Origin: Beaufortia kweichowensis
Taxonomy: Eukaryota; Chordata; Actinopteri; Cypriniformes; Gastromyzontidae
DNA: 64,000 nucleotides
NCBI GenBank assembly: GCA_019155185.1
Contig: CM032813.1
Span: 1,918,501-1,982,500, forward strand
Direction of reading: 5' to 3'
Shown here: positions 26,901-37,500 of the stretch, piece by piece
Layout of the letters: each line of letters opens with the position of its first letter
How positions within the stretch are numbered: position 1 is the first letter of the stretch
The notes under the pieces: model-generated
What the model was told of the DNA's origin: nothing
Seen by the model: only the letters and a program-made list of their open reading frames with translations
Databases searched by the model: none
Translations under genes and position numbers: made by a program

Positions 26901-29900
26901 ACCAAATGTACCGTGGTTAGTTTATTTGTTGGATAGATTCGATTACTTTATGTCAGGATGGAGGTGTTGTCTGTTTATAGCTACATCTGTTTATGGTCTC
27001 ATAGGATTGTAGTGATGGTGATTTGAGGTGGAGGAGCAGATGTGTGTTGAGATGGCCAGAGGATGATCATATCTGCCCTGATCTAAATCAAACGCAACCC
27101 TGTAACAATATGACCTGTCTCAAATACTCATACGTGTATTCAGGTATTAACTAATGTTATACAAGTTTGATTTTAAAATGCATAAATGAACATGAACTAA
27201 GAATAATAAATGCTGCAGAAGTTTTGTTTATTTGTGTTAGCTAATGCATTAAATAATTAATAAATACAACCCTCCTATAAGAATATTGAATCTCAGTAGA
27301 AGTCATTTTTGTGTGTTTTGAAGATTGGAGTAGCTGTCAGATAGGTAAAAACGCAGTGTGCGGCAGAGGGATCAAGACACGACTCCTGAACTGTGTCCAC
27401 AGTGATGGAAAGCTGGTGGAGCTGAGCATGTGCAAAGAGGTGATCCTTCGTATCTCAGTTATATACCAAAACCATAAAAAAAGTTTTAAAATGTAATGCA
27501 CTTATTGTTTTGATTTTTAGTTGGGTCCTTCACGAGGAAAGCTGTCTGCGCCCTGTGAGGTTGGCTGTCCTGTAAACTGCCTGCTCACAGAATGGTCCAA
27601 CTGGTCTGAATGTTCACACACATGTGGAAGCCAAAGTACGATCTTCAAATTTCCAATAAATTTAATTATTAATATGTTTACATCTCATTGTGAATAAAAT
27701 CTTTCTTTGGAGCAGAAAATGTCAACGCATTACGACAAAAACTTGCCTGTCTGTTATGATAGTCACTGTGTCAGATTATGCTTGTCGTGTACAAAAAACT
27801 ACACATTGCCCTGTCTTTACTTTGGTGTGATGTCATCAAAGAGGCTTTATGTCCAAAGCGCCCGAAGTCAAAAGCGTTCACCCTTAAATCTCTATAATAT
27901 TCTGGTTATTAGATAATTCCCCCTTTCGGTATAAATCTATGAGGTATAATTGCTAGTTTTATTTGCCATCTGATCAAAATCATCCATCTTTTTGCTTTTA
28001 AAATCACAGCGCACCTCTCCTTAACGTCCACATTGCATCTATGCATTTGCCAGACACTAAGCGACTTACATATTTATCAGTCTGTATGTGTTTTCTGTGG
28101 TTCAAACCAACAAACATTTGTGTTGTTAGCACAAAGCTCTACCAGTTAAGCTTTGAGGCATGTCGAGTCAAGTTTAATACTTTGTATTGAAGGTTTAGAA
28201 CAAATCCCAAACCCTCCAATGAGCAATAATAGCAGGTAAGCATCACTAATAACATGTAGCATAAAAATGAATCTAGTGTCTTTGTAAAGATAACACACAC
28301 CTGTGAGTTCAGTCATGCTTCTCTGAGCCCAGCTATTGTTTGAGGTTTAATTAAAAGCTTTAATCGGTCTCATTTATCTTAATTCAAGCCAGGCCCATGA
28401 GTAAACCGTTCCCTGAGCTCTTATTACATTTAAGCATGCACACAATGCCTGCATCCTGTGCATGTTTACTTCTGCATCTGCAAGTGTTTATGTATGCGTG
28501 TGAATTTCCAGGTCTGATGACACGCACCAGGATTGTTTTACAGTCTGCCGAAGAGGGAGGTCGTCCGTGTCCGTCTCAGCTCTCGCAGACTCGCTCGTGT
28601 CCCATCAGGCCTTGCTACAGCTGGAGGTTGGGGGACTGGAGTTCATGCAGGGTGGAGGTATTGATTCAGTGCATCAAGTGTCGTGCTTTTCAAAGAAATT
28701 GACATCACATCCAGCTCGTGTTGTCTTTCTCTCTGTGTTTTTCACTGCAGGGGGCCGACTGTGGCGAGGGTGTGAGTCGGAGAGAAATGTCCTGTGTGGT
28801 GCACTGGGGTTCTCTTTCAGGTCCTCCTCAGCCTGTCCCTGTAGAGGACCTCTTTTGTATGATAAATTCCCAGAGTAAAGTCAGCGAGTTACGGCAGCCG
28901 TGCATGATCCCTTGCCCAGGTTTGCATCTGCAGCACACGTTTGGTTTACAATACAATACTGCAATTATATGAAAAACTATTATTCTCTTCTTGATAAAGA
29001 TAGTTAAACGCTTCGGTTAAACGCAACAGAGATCTTTGTGATCGCTTATTGCCTGAGTTTTTTCATCTTGTAGGCGAATGTCATCTGACCGCGTGGTCAC
29101 CATGGAGTTCATGTCAGCTGTTGTGTTTGGATGGTCGCAGTTTTGAGACGTGGGGTCGACAGGCTCGTTCTAGAGCCGTAGTCACACAGGTGGCGGAAAA
29201 TCAAGACAGCTGTCCGAGTCAGGTCTATGAGACACAGCCATGCCAAGGTATGTGGAGAAGATACAGACCGGGAGAACCTGGAACTGTAAAATTATGAATT
29301 CTACTACTAACAACATATTTTTTCATCATTTTTAATTATGATAAGCAATAACAATTTAATCAGTTTGAACTAGTCTTTGAAAATATTGTTAATTTTCATA
29401 TAAAATAATGTCCACAAGTGACTGAAAAGCAATTTCTTTGGGTGAAAGGAATTTTCAAAAAGTGAAAACCCTTCATGCACCAAAAAGCATTGCCAAATGG
29501 ACTGCCAACCTTTAAAAAACATATGCAAGCAAAACACTGAGCTGTTGAAGGCTACTTTTTGTCATAAACACACCTTTTTCTTTACAATAATTGAATGGAT
29601 TTGTCAAGTAAAGTACCAATTCCCCACATCTAAAAAGCAGTAATTATCTTTTGCTACAGAACACAATAGTTGATCTCCTGTGAAATTATTTTTGTACATC
29701 CAGCGCAGTTGCCAGAAAATAGTTACAAGACTGACAGACAGGTTGTTGTTTAGCCACTGAAATGGTAAATACACTCCAGTGTATATGTGTGTGTTTTCAG
29801 GTGGGACGTGTCTCAGTTATGAATGGATGACTGGTGACTGGAGGAATAACCGCAGACTGGTGTGGTGTCAGCGCTCTGATGGAGTCAACGTCACGGGTTA

Positions 29901-31608
29901 TTTACATACAATACTACTAAAGTAAAACTAAATGTACATTTATGAATGGTGTTTTAAAACGGCAACTATTTTGTTGAAGTTTAAAACAGCATTATGCATT
30001 ACATAACAGTGTTGTAAAAGACTTTCATTGTTCTTTGCTTTAGGGGGCTGCAACTCACAACACAAACCCTCCACCGTGAGACAATGTCACCCTCCCTGTA
30101 CCAAACCCTTCTCTTTCTGCACACAGGTAACATTTACATACTGTATGATTATTAGCTAATGTTTATAAAACGTGTGTCATCCTCTCTGTGAAAACTCAGA
30201 TAAAGTCATGTTTTGTATTTACTGTTTTTGACATAAAAGCATTCTACATAATGTAAAGAAAATATAACCTTGAAATCTTTAATATTGACTGAGTAACATC
30301 ATGTCAATGTATAGGAAACATTGATTTTTTTGTGCAAAATAATAAGCTGAAGTGTCGATAAAATAATTAATTTCAGTAAATCAACAAAAATAATGAAATA
30401 ATAAAAAATGCATATATCGTTTAAAGCAATAAACACACGTTACCTATTTTTGTAATATGTTATTGCAAATTTTATGGCTTTGACTACTTTGATGCTCCTA
30501 ATGTTATGTACATCATTGTGTGAATCTTGTTTAAAACATATCCGGGTCATCTTTTACCTAAAAATCTAAAGATAAACATAAGAAATGTACTATTGCTGGA
30601 TCCATTGTCTTATTTTAAAATACTAGTGACAGACAGTTACCCCTTGTGTTATCAGACAATATATGTCCTTCTGTCACAACTATGTTCATTATCACATATC
30701 ATTACATCTCACTTTCATCTAATGCCGTGCAATTAACAACTGTACCGCTCGATATGTACAGTCCACAGTCTGATGCTGTCACCATGCCAACCACAGTCTC
30801 CCCATCTTTCTTTCTGATTTCCTTTCAGAGTGGAGTTTGTGGTTGTGAGAAAGGGTTTACAGAGGTCATGACCTCTCACGGTTTCCTAGACTACTGCACC
30901 AGACGTTCAGGGCTGGACCATACGAAAGCAGATGTGAAGACAAGTGTGGGGCATCCCAGGCCACAGCCTGCTCGAAACAAGTACCAGGTTAAAGATTGGG
31001 CGCTGCAGCCACTTGGACCTGGTATTACAGCATCCATATGCTCTCCTATTGCACAGTTCAGATAAATGTCAAGAGCAAGTTTTCCAAACAAAATCATAAT
31101 AGCATTTTATCATTAAACAGATTACAGACTGAATAATTAGGTTTCTTTCATTTGTATAACTGTGGAAAGTCACTTTTATGTGTGTTTGTTTTGCAGATGG
31201 ACGTGTAAAGCTGTGGGTTTATGGGCTGATGGCCGCTGGGTTCATCTTGATTCTTCTGCTCATTGTTATGTCCTTTCTCTTGTGGTAAGTTATCTGTCAC
31301 CTGGGCAAATTCATCATTTGGACACATGACTATTTAGATATCGTTAGACCTATACAGTTTTTATCTTCATTTGAATAACTTTTGCACAATACACAAATTT
31401 GGTACTGTGTTGGGATGCAACTGATTTATGTCTATATCCTGCCCTCCAGTGGTCAAAACTGAAACAACCCCTCTATATTTTACAGCTGCTTGTTTCTCTG
31501 GTTGATCAATTTTGTTTTTTGTGTTTTAGTAAAAACCCCGGGGATGGTCCTAGCAGCAGTCCTCAGAAGGCAATGGCTCTGGCTTATGATGGTGATGTGG
31601 ACATGTAA
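8398..31608 (+). CDS. thsd7b: Thrombospondin type 1 domain-containing protein 7B (27 coding exons, 1,628 aa)
   Basis: Type I membrane glycoprotein of the THSD7 family; the paralogue THSD7A acts in endothelial migration and podocytes. Coding exons: 8398-8524, 13008-13830, 15655-15903, 16000-16160, 16587-16742, 17430-17630, 20078-20269, 20950-21190, 21904-22019, 22618-22750, 22826-22929, 23343-23534, 23859-24158, 24927-25105, 25817-25977, 26762-26915, 27005-27143, 27324-27439, 27521-27635, 28512-28657, 28751-28919, 29074-29247, 29801-29896, 30044-30126, 30829-31021, 31197-31284, 31530-31608. All junctions are GT-AG and the frame is continuous. A hydrophobic signal peptide (about residues 8-30) follows the start. 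About twenty TSP1 modules alternate WSxWSxC-type repeats (for example DWSTWSPCSKTC) with divergent W-x(6)-W-x2-C repeats. Next come one Cys-rich EGF-like segment, a membrane span (about 1580-1602) and a 25-residue tail ending LAYDGDVDM. THSD7B rather than 7A rests mainly on linkage to spopl and nxph2. Confidence 0.93.
8525..13007 (+). other. thsd7b: thsd7b intron 2 (non-coding)
   Basis: No gene is supportable in this 4.5 kb intron. It contains decayed copies of the dispersed element at 8635-8760 and 12155-12250, a (TG)n tract at 11929-11990, and a perfect CRE palindrome TGACGTCA at 12680-12687. Short open frames on both strands show no recognisable protein. Confidence 0.6.
11929..11990. repeat. 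(TG)n microsatellite
   Basis: About 60 bases of TG with a single gc interruption. Confidence 0.95.
13008..13830 (+). other. thsd7b: Large 823-nt exon of thsd7b carrying the N-terminal TSP1 modules
   Basis: Exon 2 of the coding sequence is by far the longest of the gene. It begins in the first divergent module (KTG-VWGVC), carries FEWRSSPWGPC, AFSHWSSCSRTC and YSLWVGPWSPC motifs, then a charged low-cysteine spacer (about 60 residues) before TRQLRCTRSDGK. Other coding exons are 79-300 nt. The donor after CTTAG at 13831 joins in frame to LCDHDNSPVNF in the next exon. Confidence 0.9.
13831..15654 (+). other. thsd7b: thsd7b intron 3 (non-coding)
   Basis: AT-rich intron. It opens with a short (TGAA)n/(TAAA)n run just after the donor. 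No gene or clear transposable element was seen. Confidence 0.6.
17631..20077 (+). other. thsd7b: thsd7b intron 7 with dispersed element
   Basis: No gene seen. The best preserved copy of the short dispersed element (attaaagagatagtttaccc onward) lies at about 19350-19530 on the plus strand, followed by a short (TAA)n run. Confidence 0.6.
19350..19530 (+). repeat. Short dispersed element, terminal motif TTAAAGAGATAGTTTACCC
   Basis: Same family as 2330-2458 but in the opposite orientation. It shows the order terminal motif, aaaataaaaattt, ttattcaccctc, cctgtatgaatttctttcttctgcagaa. The superfamily is not assigned. Confidence 0.65.
22340..22480 (-). repeat. tRNA-derived SINE, minus strand, 5' truncated
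   Basis: Read on minus, a B-box-like GGTTTGAATCCC is found at 22433-22444. Downstream is the tail ttggataaaagcatctgtcaa, at 22345-22385. The A-box end is not recognisable. It lies in a thsd7b intron. Confidence 0.6.
27155..27283 (+). repeat. Decayed inverted-repeat element fragment in thsd7b intron
   Basis: It contains the words aatgaacatgaactaa, aataataaatgctgcagaag and ttaataaatacaacc, which also occur in the copies at 34269-34543 and 55290-55495. The terminal repeats are largely lost here. Confidence 0.5.
27636..28511 (+). other. thsd7b: thsd7b intron with a minus-strand SINE
   Basis: 876-nt intron without coding content. About 28035-28165 is a tRNA-derived SINE on minus. Confidence 0.6.
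28035..28165 (-). repeat. tRNA-derived SINE, minus strand
   Basis: On minus it reads aagcttaactggtagagct (tRNA A-box-like, near 28135-28153), a degenerate B-box near 28100, and the tail aagtcgcttagtgtctggcaaatgcat. It is the same type as the copies at 22340 and 32905. Confidence 0.55.
31197..31608 (+). other. thsd7b: thsd7b last two coding exons: membrane span and cytoplasmic tail
   Basis: Exon 31197-31284 encodes DGRVKLWVYG followed by a hydrophobic segment rich in Leu, Ile and Val. Exon 31530-31608 supplies a 25-residue tail, KNPGDG then PSSSPQKAMA, ending in LAYDGDVDM. That acidic C-terminus is the family hallmark (human THSD7A ends LAYDGDADM). Stop TAA is at 31606-31608. Confidence 0.92.
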
Positions 31609-32315
31609 ACTCTCACTAACAGTGTGTATGCAATACTGAAGCGATATCAAACCAGTTTGACACCTCTGAGGCCAAAACATGGATGTTTACAGCACACAAG
31701 CAAGACAAAGAGCCAGATCAGAGACTGTGTGGATGATTAAACCCAGCGGAAAGAACTGCATTGAGGACAGTTTCATAGAACTGAAATGGAGAGTGTCATC
31801 ATCATAGTGTGAGTTTGTGTATGTGTATGTGAGGATCCAGAGGTGTGTGTCTATATGCAGTACATGTGTATGTTTACAGTATGTGTGTACGTCAATCATG
31901 ATGTATGTGTAATGATCCTATTACAATTATTGGCCCACATGGTACACATTTTCTCCCCCTTACACACTAATTTATTACAGTTTTTGGCCAATTTTATTCT
32001 CATTTTCCCCACTAAGACTCTCTGCTTTAACACATTTAAATATACGCCACACGTTCACCGACACTTGTTGCTGATCCTTAAAAAAGGGGTATTTTAGTAA
32101 TGCACTACATTAGTGCCAGGTTAAGTGCCATATTTATTTGTTTGTTTGTTTGTTTTAGAAATATCCTTACTGTTTTAATATCACCCTGACCAGCTCTGAA
32201 GTGATGAAAACTTTTATACCCCGATAACCCCTGACATGCTCTTTTTTTAATGTGTATGCTGTAAATATTTTCTATGTGTTGAGCGATTTCTAAATAAATG
32301 TAAATCTCAGAGAGG
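31609..32315 (+). other. thsd7b: thsd7b 3' UTR
   Basis: Follows the TAA stop. A canonical AATAAA at 32293-32298 would place cleavage near 32310-32320. The length is inferred, with no transcript evidence. Confidence 0.6.
32293..32298 (+). terminator. Polyadenylation signal AATAAA for thsd7b
   Basis: First canonical hexamer in the region, about 685 nt after the stop. Confidence 0.55.
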
Positions 32316-32904
32316 AAAAAGCATATCTTTGATTTAGGTAAATGCATAATGTGCACATGGACCCTCAACCTGGCAACCCTAGGTCGCCATGTTTCAGTGT
32401 CTAGTTAGTTGCTCTTTAACTTTCCCCAGTCTTTACAGTTCTGGAACAGTGCTGCTGTCATTTCTTATCAGTATCAATACACCGGGCCAACTTTTAAGAG
32501 CCAAACCCAGATTGTCCTTGTGCCCTCATAAATTGTGATTAGTATGCACATTAGCAGCAGCAGATGAGATCAAATGAGAGAAACGCAGGTGTGATGCAAC
32601 TGCATGAATACAGACAAGCCAGAAGGTGGCAGTATGACACAATTAGAAAAGGCAGATGTCTGAGGTTTGAAGAAAGATTTAAGATATTCTGGTGACTTCG
32701 ATGCACAAAGTAAAAATGTTTGTTTTGCACAGATCTCAGATGTCCTAACATCAAAACCAGACTGGTACAATACATCTTCAGAGGTTATGTGATAGCTTTG
32801 TTTGAAGAACAGATTAAAATTAAAGTCTTGTTTGCTGTTTCAATCTTCCCCAGCCTTTTCAGGGTTTTTTAATGTGTGGCCATTGATGTTCTTTAATTCT
32901 AGAG

Positions 32905-33032
32905 TTCATGTAGCTCAACTGGTAGAGCACTGCATTTGCAAAGAAAATTCATGGATTTGATCCCAGGCAACACACATGCTGAAAAGATTGTACGATAACA
33001 TTGCTTTGGATAAACGCATCTGTCAAATGCAT
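32905..33032 (+). repeat. tRNA-derived SINE, plus strand
   Basis: An A-box-like TAGCTCAACTGGTAGAGCAC starts at 32911. A B-box-like GGATTTGATCCCAGG lies at 32953-32967. The tail ttggataaacgcatctgtcaa follows, near 33004-33026. The acceptor-stem and anticodon architecture of a working tRNA is absent, so this is a SINE and not a tRNA gene. Confidence 0.75.
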
Positions 33033-34268
33033 AATTGTAAAAAATCTTTGCAGTATTCTTTAAAAGAAATTCTGCTCCTTTAACATGGCCAGAAAAACAC
33101 AGTGGTCTAGCTTGGGACATTTTGGCCCACCGAGCCAAATGCAAAAACAGTCAATCTTTTTAGCATCTGCATGCTGTTATTACTGAAATGTTGCCACGAA
33201 TGAATGTTGGTAAATGAAATCAGCAAAGGTGATTGATTTGAGAAGTTGTAAAATGACATCAGGTGTTTAAGTGAGTTTCTTCACATCGTGCTTTGCATCA
33301 GGTCACTGATAAGACTTTCCAACAGCCCAGATTTCGAAATTGGATTCATTGATTTATGAGAGGAGGTAAACGACTTTTTACTACTCTCAAAGGGAAATAC
33401 TGTAGGTTATTTGGACCTTGAATTATTTTCTGTCTAGATAAATTCAGCCAGAGATCATCAAATTACCCATTATAGGCAAATGGGTGGCCCACCACAGCAG
33501 TCTTTATGTATCAAAATGTATTTTGTCATTCACAATTTGGTTACCGGTAAAGGACGACATTAATTTTACATGTCCATTTTTGCCTCACTTTCCAGCATCA
33601 AAAGCCTTTTTTTAAATATGTGATTGTTTTAGACTACAATTGTGTGTAACAGGATAGTGGAGGGAATTTACTATTATAATTTACCTTTCAGACAAACAGA
33701 AGACGTCTCCCTATTTTCCTCCTCTCTCGTATCTCTGCCCTCCTCCTCCTCCTCCTCTCTACCCCTATCAGTGGAGAAGTGCATTAGAGAACTCTCGTTC
33801 TCGCTGGTGTCTCTGTGCGCCTTATCAGATGAGATAAGAATGAGTGCTGAAGTTCTAATAGGGTTCCAGCCCAACGGGATTCTCCTCACGTGCGCTGAAA
33901 ACAACAAACACATACATCACTGCTCCGGCAGATCAGCTCCACACCACAACAACACCAGCGCTGACCAACTCGAGCACATTCTTATTATCAAGATCCCACT
34001 TAACTGAAAACACCTGAACATCTCCACATTTGCACTTAAAGGGATAGTTTACCCCTTAAAAATGCAATGTCGTTTCAAGGCTGTATCCAAAATAGTATTT
34101 CATAGCTATTTTTTCATATACATGAAGGTAAAGAATAACATAGTAATATTATTAAAGTATACTCTATGTATGCTGTACTTGGCTGTTTAGTCTTCTGAAA
34201 CCAATTTAAATTGTTATTCACTTCTCTATACACTCTTGTTTTGTTCCTCTTTCTCTTGAAAGATATTT

Positions 34269-34543
34269 GGTAACACTTTACAATAAGGCTGTATTTGTTA
34301 ACTTCTGCGACATGTATAATCTTAGTTCTTGTTAATTTCAGCATTAGCTGATACATTTTAAATCAAAAGTTGTATCTGTTGGAATTCGTTAATACACAAT
34401 GAACTAACATGAACATTTTATTTATATTAACTAATATTAAAAATATTATAGATTAATATTATATTAAAGAAAATTATATTGCTCATTGTTAGTTCATGTT
34501 AGCATTTAATAATCACAAATACAACCTTATTGTAAAGTGTTGC
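34269..34543. mobile_element. Non-autonomous DNA element (MITE-like) with terminal inverted repeats
   Basis: Left end GGTAACACTTTACAATAAGG at 34269-34288 matches the reverse complement of the right end at 34524-34543 with one difference. The roughly 275-bp interior is AT-rich with attaactaatatt words and has no coding sequence. Related copies lie at 55290-55495 and, decayed, at 27155-27283. This is a class II element; the superfamily is not assigned. Confidence 0.8.
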
Positions 34544-37500
34544 TTGTATATATTTTGTTTTGTTGGTGTTTTTCATTTTAAGACATTTTTTAACTTTCCA
34601 AACAGGTTTCCTAAACTCTCCTTTATTTTTTTATTCAAACCATCATATGATTTTGGTAGCGTCACAGGACAACAGGTTTCACACTTTTCAGAAGAATCAA
34701 TTTACAATTGGCTTACTCATAGCTGTTTGCTTGGATAAGAGAAAGCATTGATTGAAAAAAATACACATTTCTCCATTAAACATTGAGGAGAATTATATGT
34801 ACTCTCCATAAAAGTGCGGCAAACATTAAAAGCGGTCTAGCTCAACAGAAAGAAGCTTTACAAAGCACTTTCTAGGGCAGCTAACCCTCCAAATATTAGT
34901 AAACCATTATAAAACATAAACACTGTGTGGAAAGCCAATAATGAGAGAGAGAGATAAAAGAAAGTGGCAGAGCGAAGAAAAAAGGAGTGTTGGAGAAGAT
35001 AACTCCCATCTCTTCATTACTCCCTTCTCTCTTCCATTAAAAGCTTTTTCCAGCTCCTCTGCCCCCGGCTGAAGACTCTGGAGAGAAAGTGTAATTGTGC
35101 ATGGGAAATTAAGTCTGCGACGTGCTACACTATTTAAAATACCGAGTGCCCAAGGGTAAGAAGTCTGCTATATCATGACACGCACACTTTCAACACATGC
35201 GCTGGTTCGCAAAGCATAAGCGATGCTGCAGCGTAAGAAAAAGCCTGTTTCACACAGCCTAAGCGTACGCAAAGCTGCAGCATCACCAGGATAACGTTTC
35301 GGCTGCGTTACGTGCCCACAAAATCTATGCATGTGCATGCCACAATTGTCAATCTTGGAAAGACTAATGCAATCTGATGTACTTTTCTTGGTCGGGACCC
35401 TGGTTGAGTTGTTTTAAAAAAGTAGTCTAAAGTAGTAGAAGTGCATCATGAACATTTTTCCATAACCATCTGACTCGTGATGCATGAATAAGAAACCTTT
35501 TATCTTGATGACGGATCGCTTTAAAACTGCTGCGTTTTCTCCTCCGATCAAATCTCACATTTGTTCTCTCCAGTAATTTTAATCAGTTTGTCTGGCTGAG
35601 CGCGCGGGCCTACGTTTTCCCCTTGGGATCAATAATTGTATTGATGAAGGTCCGATAGAGGTCTCCACAGGGCCGCATCGATTTCATTTTCTGCAATCCG
35701 TTCGAATCAGGTGGCTGCCAAACGCCATTGTGTTTCACCTCGCAGTGGACAGCCATTATCAATCACATACAGAGAAAGGCCTGTCCGATCAGGGCAGAGT
35801 TATGGGCAGTCGCTGTGTCTCAGGGACATTGTCCCTGGCCGGAGCTCTTGAGAGATGAGCTTTACTGTGGTATGCTTTACACAAGTGCTGACAGGTTGCG
35901 ATGCAGTTGGTGTGTTGGCCGTAGGCAGAGGTGTTGACTTATGACATGTGTTGTGTAAAGGTTACAGAAGCTAACGTTTTTGGTTTCACAGAGCATTGTG
36001 GAAGTTCAATGGTTCAATGGTTCAATGGGTTTATTGAGATGTGGTTGTATGGATGTTGTGTACACAACATTATCTTTTGAATCTTTTGTAGCACAATCTT
36101 ATGTTATTAATATATCTAATTACATCAAATTTATTTGTAAGTAAATATTATTTAAGGTGAAGTTGACTTGGAGTACCCGGATAAGCCTGTGGTATTAGTT
36201 TTAGTCAGTCTAATAATCTTGGAATTTTAATAACATTTATTTTCTGTAAATCAGACTCTTACCATGGTGCATATCCTAAACTTGTGTTATTTCTTTTTGG
36301 TACTTCTTGTTAGACTAATCTAAAAAGATCAGAAAAAATCACTTGTATTGAACGTTTTACTCTTAGAATAGATTTTTCGAATGTATATTATAATATACAA
36401 AATTTATTAAAATATTTATTTTTCATGACACATACTAAAAGTCTAGTACAACAATGATTTAGTAATAACTGAACAAATGCTATACTCCCAGGCATCTATT
36501 TAGCTCGTAATGACTCATTTCAAGTACTTTCCTAAATATGATTTTCTTTCTATTACTCGTCTTTTTTGGTTTATCTTCAGACCAGTGAATATGATAAAGC
36601 TGTCTGCTGACCCTTGTTAATGATGTTCTGTGGTTTTACAGCCCATAGGCAGCGAGGGAACTCAGAAACAGAACTCATTACTTTCGTGAAGTGTTTCACG
36701 TATAAAATGTATCGCCGGGCCGCCTCTTTGTCAATATCACCTGCCAATGTGAATGTCAGGGCAACGCATGAGAATCCATTAGACACGGCGGCAGCGGTCT
36801 GACCTGTGGCATCGCGTTCAGTCACTGTAGACCGGTGTCATTTCTTTTAGGTCTCCAAAGAGATATTCAGAATAAAGTGTTAACCCTGGATCATAAAACA
36901 CATGAGACTGCCGCGGGCCATTTTGACAGAATTCATATCGTCCTCTGATAAAACTCCTCAGACGTGTGTAGCTGTTGTGAAAACGTACGATATGCTGTAA
37001 ATTGAGGGTTTGGGTTATTTTGTACAATCCAAATGGATATCTGCTTCATGTTTTACCACAAAATCAAAAGGCAGAAATAAAATTATATTATATGTTCATG
37101 CCTCAAAAATCTCATTATGTTGTGTTTACCTTCACATCTATTCAGGCAAAATATATTAACATATGAACTTGTGGATTAGTGTTTGGGGTCAGATGTAACC
37201 TGGACATTTTGTTGTGGGTTTAATCTAAAATACCACTACAGTGGGTTTAAAGTAAAGACTATAGCCTAATCTTAATTAAAGGACTTGATGACTAAAAGCT
37301 GGGCCAAAAAATTCAGATTCATTTACGAGGAGAGAGAGAAGAGAGAGAATAGGTTCCTAAATCCCATGCCGGATTGATCTTCTAGCTTGTGGTATTCTGT
37401 AATTATGGCTGAACCGAGTCCTTGACCCACTTCTGCTGTCTTATCTTCCTCCCTCTTTCTTTCGCTTTTTCTCTCTCATTCTGTCTTTCTCTCACTCCAT

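Noticed and set aside
32905..33032. tRNA gene
   Set aside because: A/B boxes are present, but the acceptor and anticodon stems do not fold as a tRNA and a SINE tail follows; classed as a SINE.
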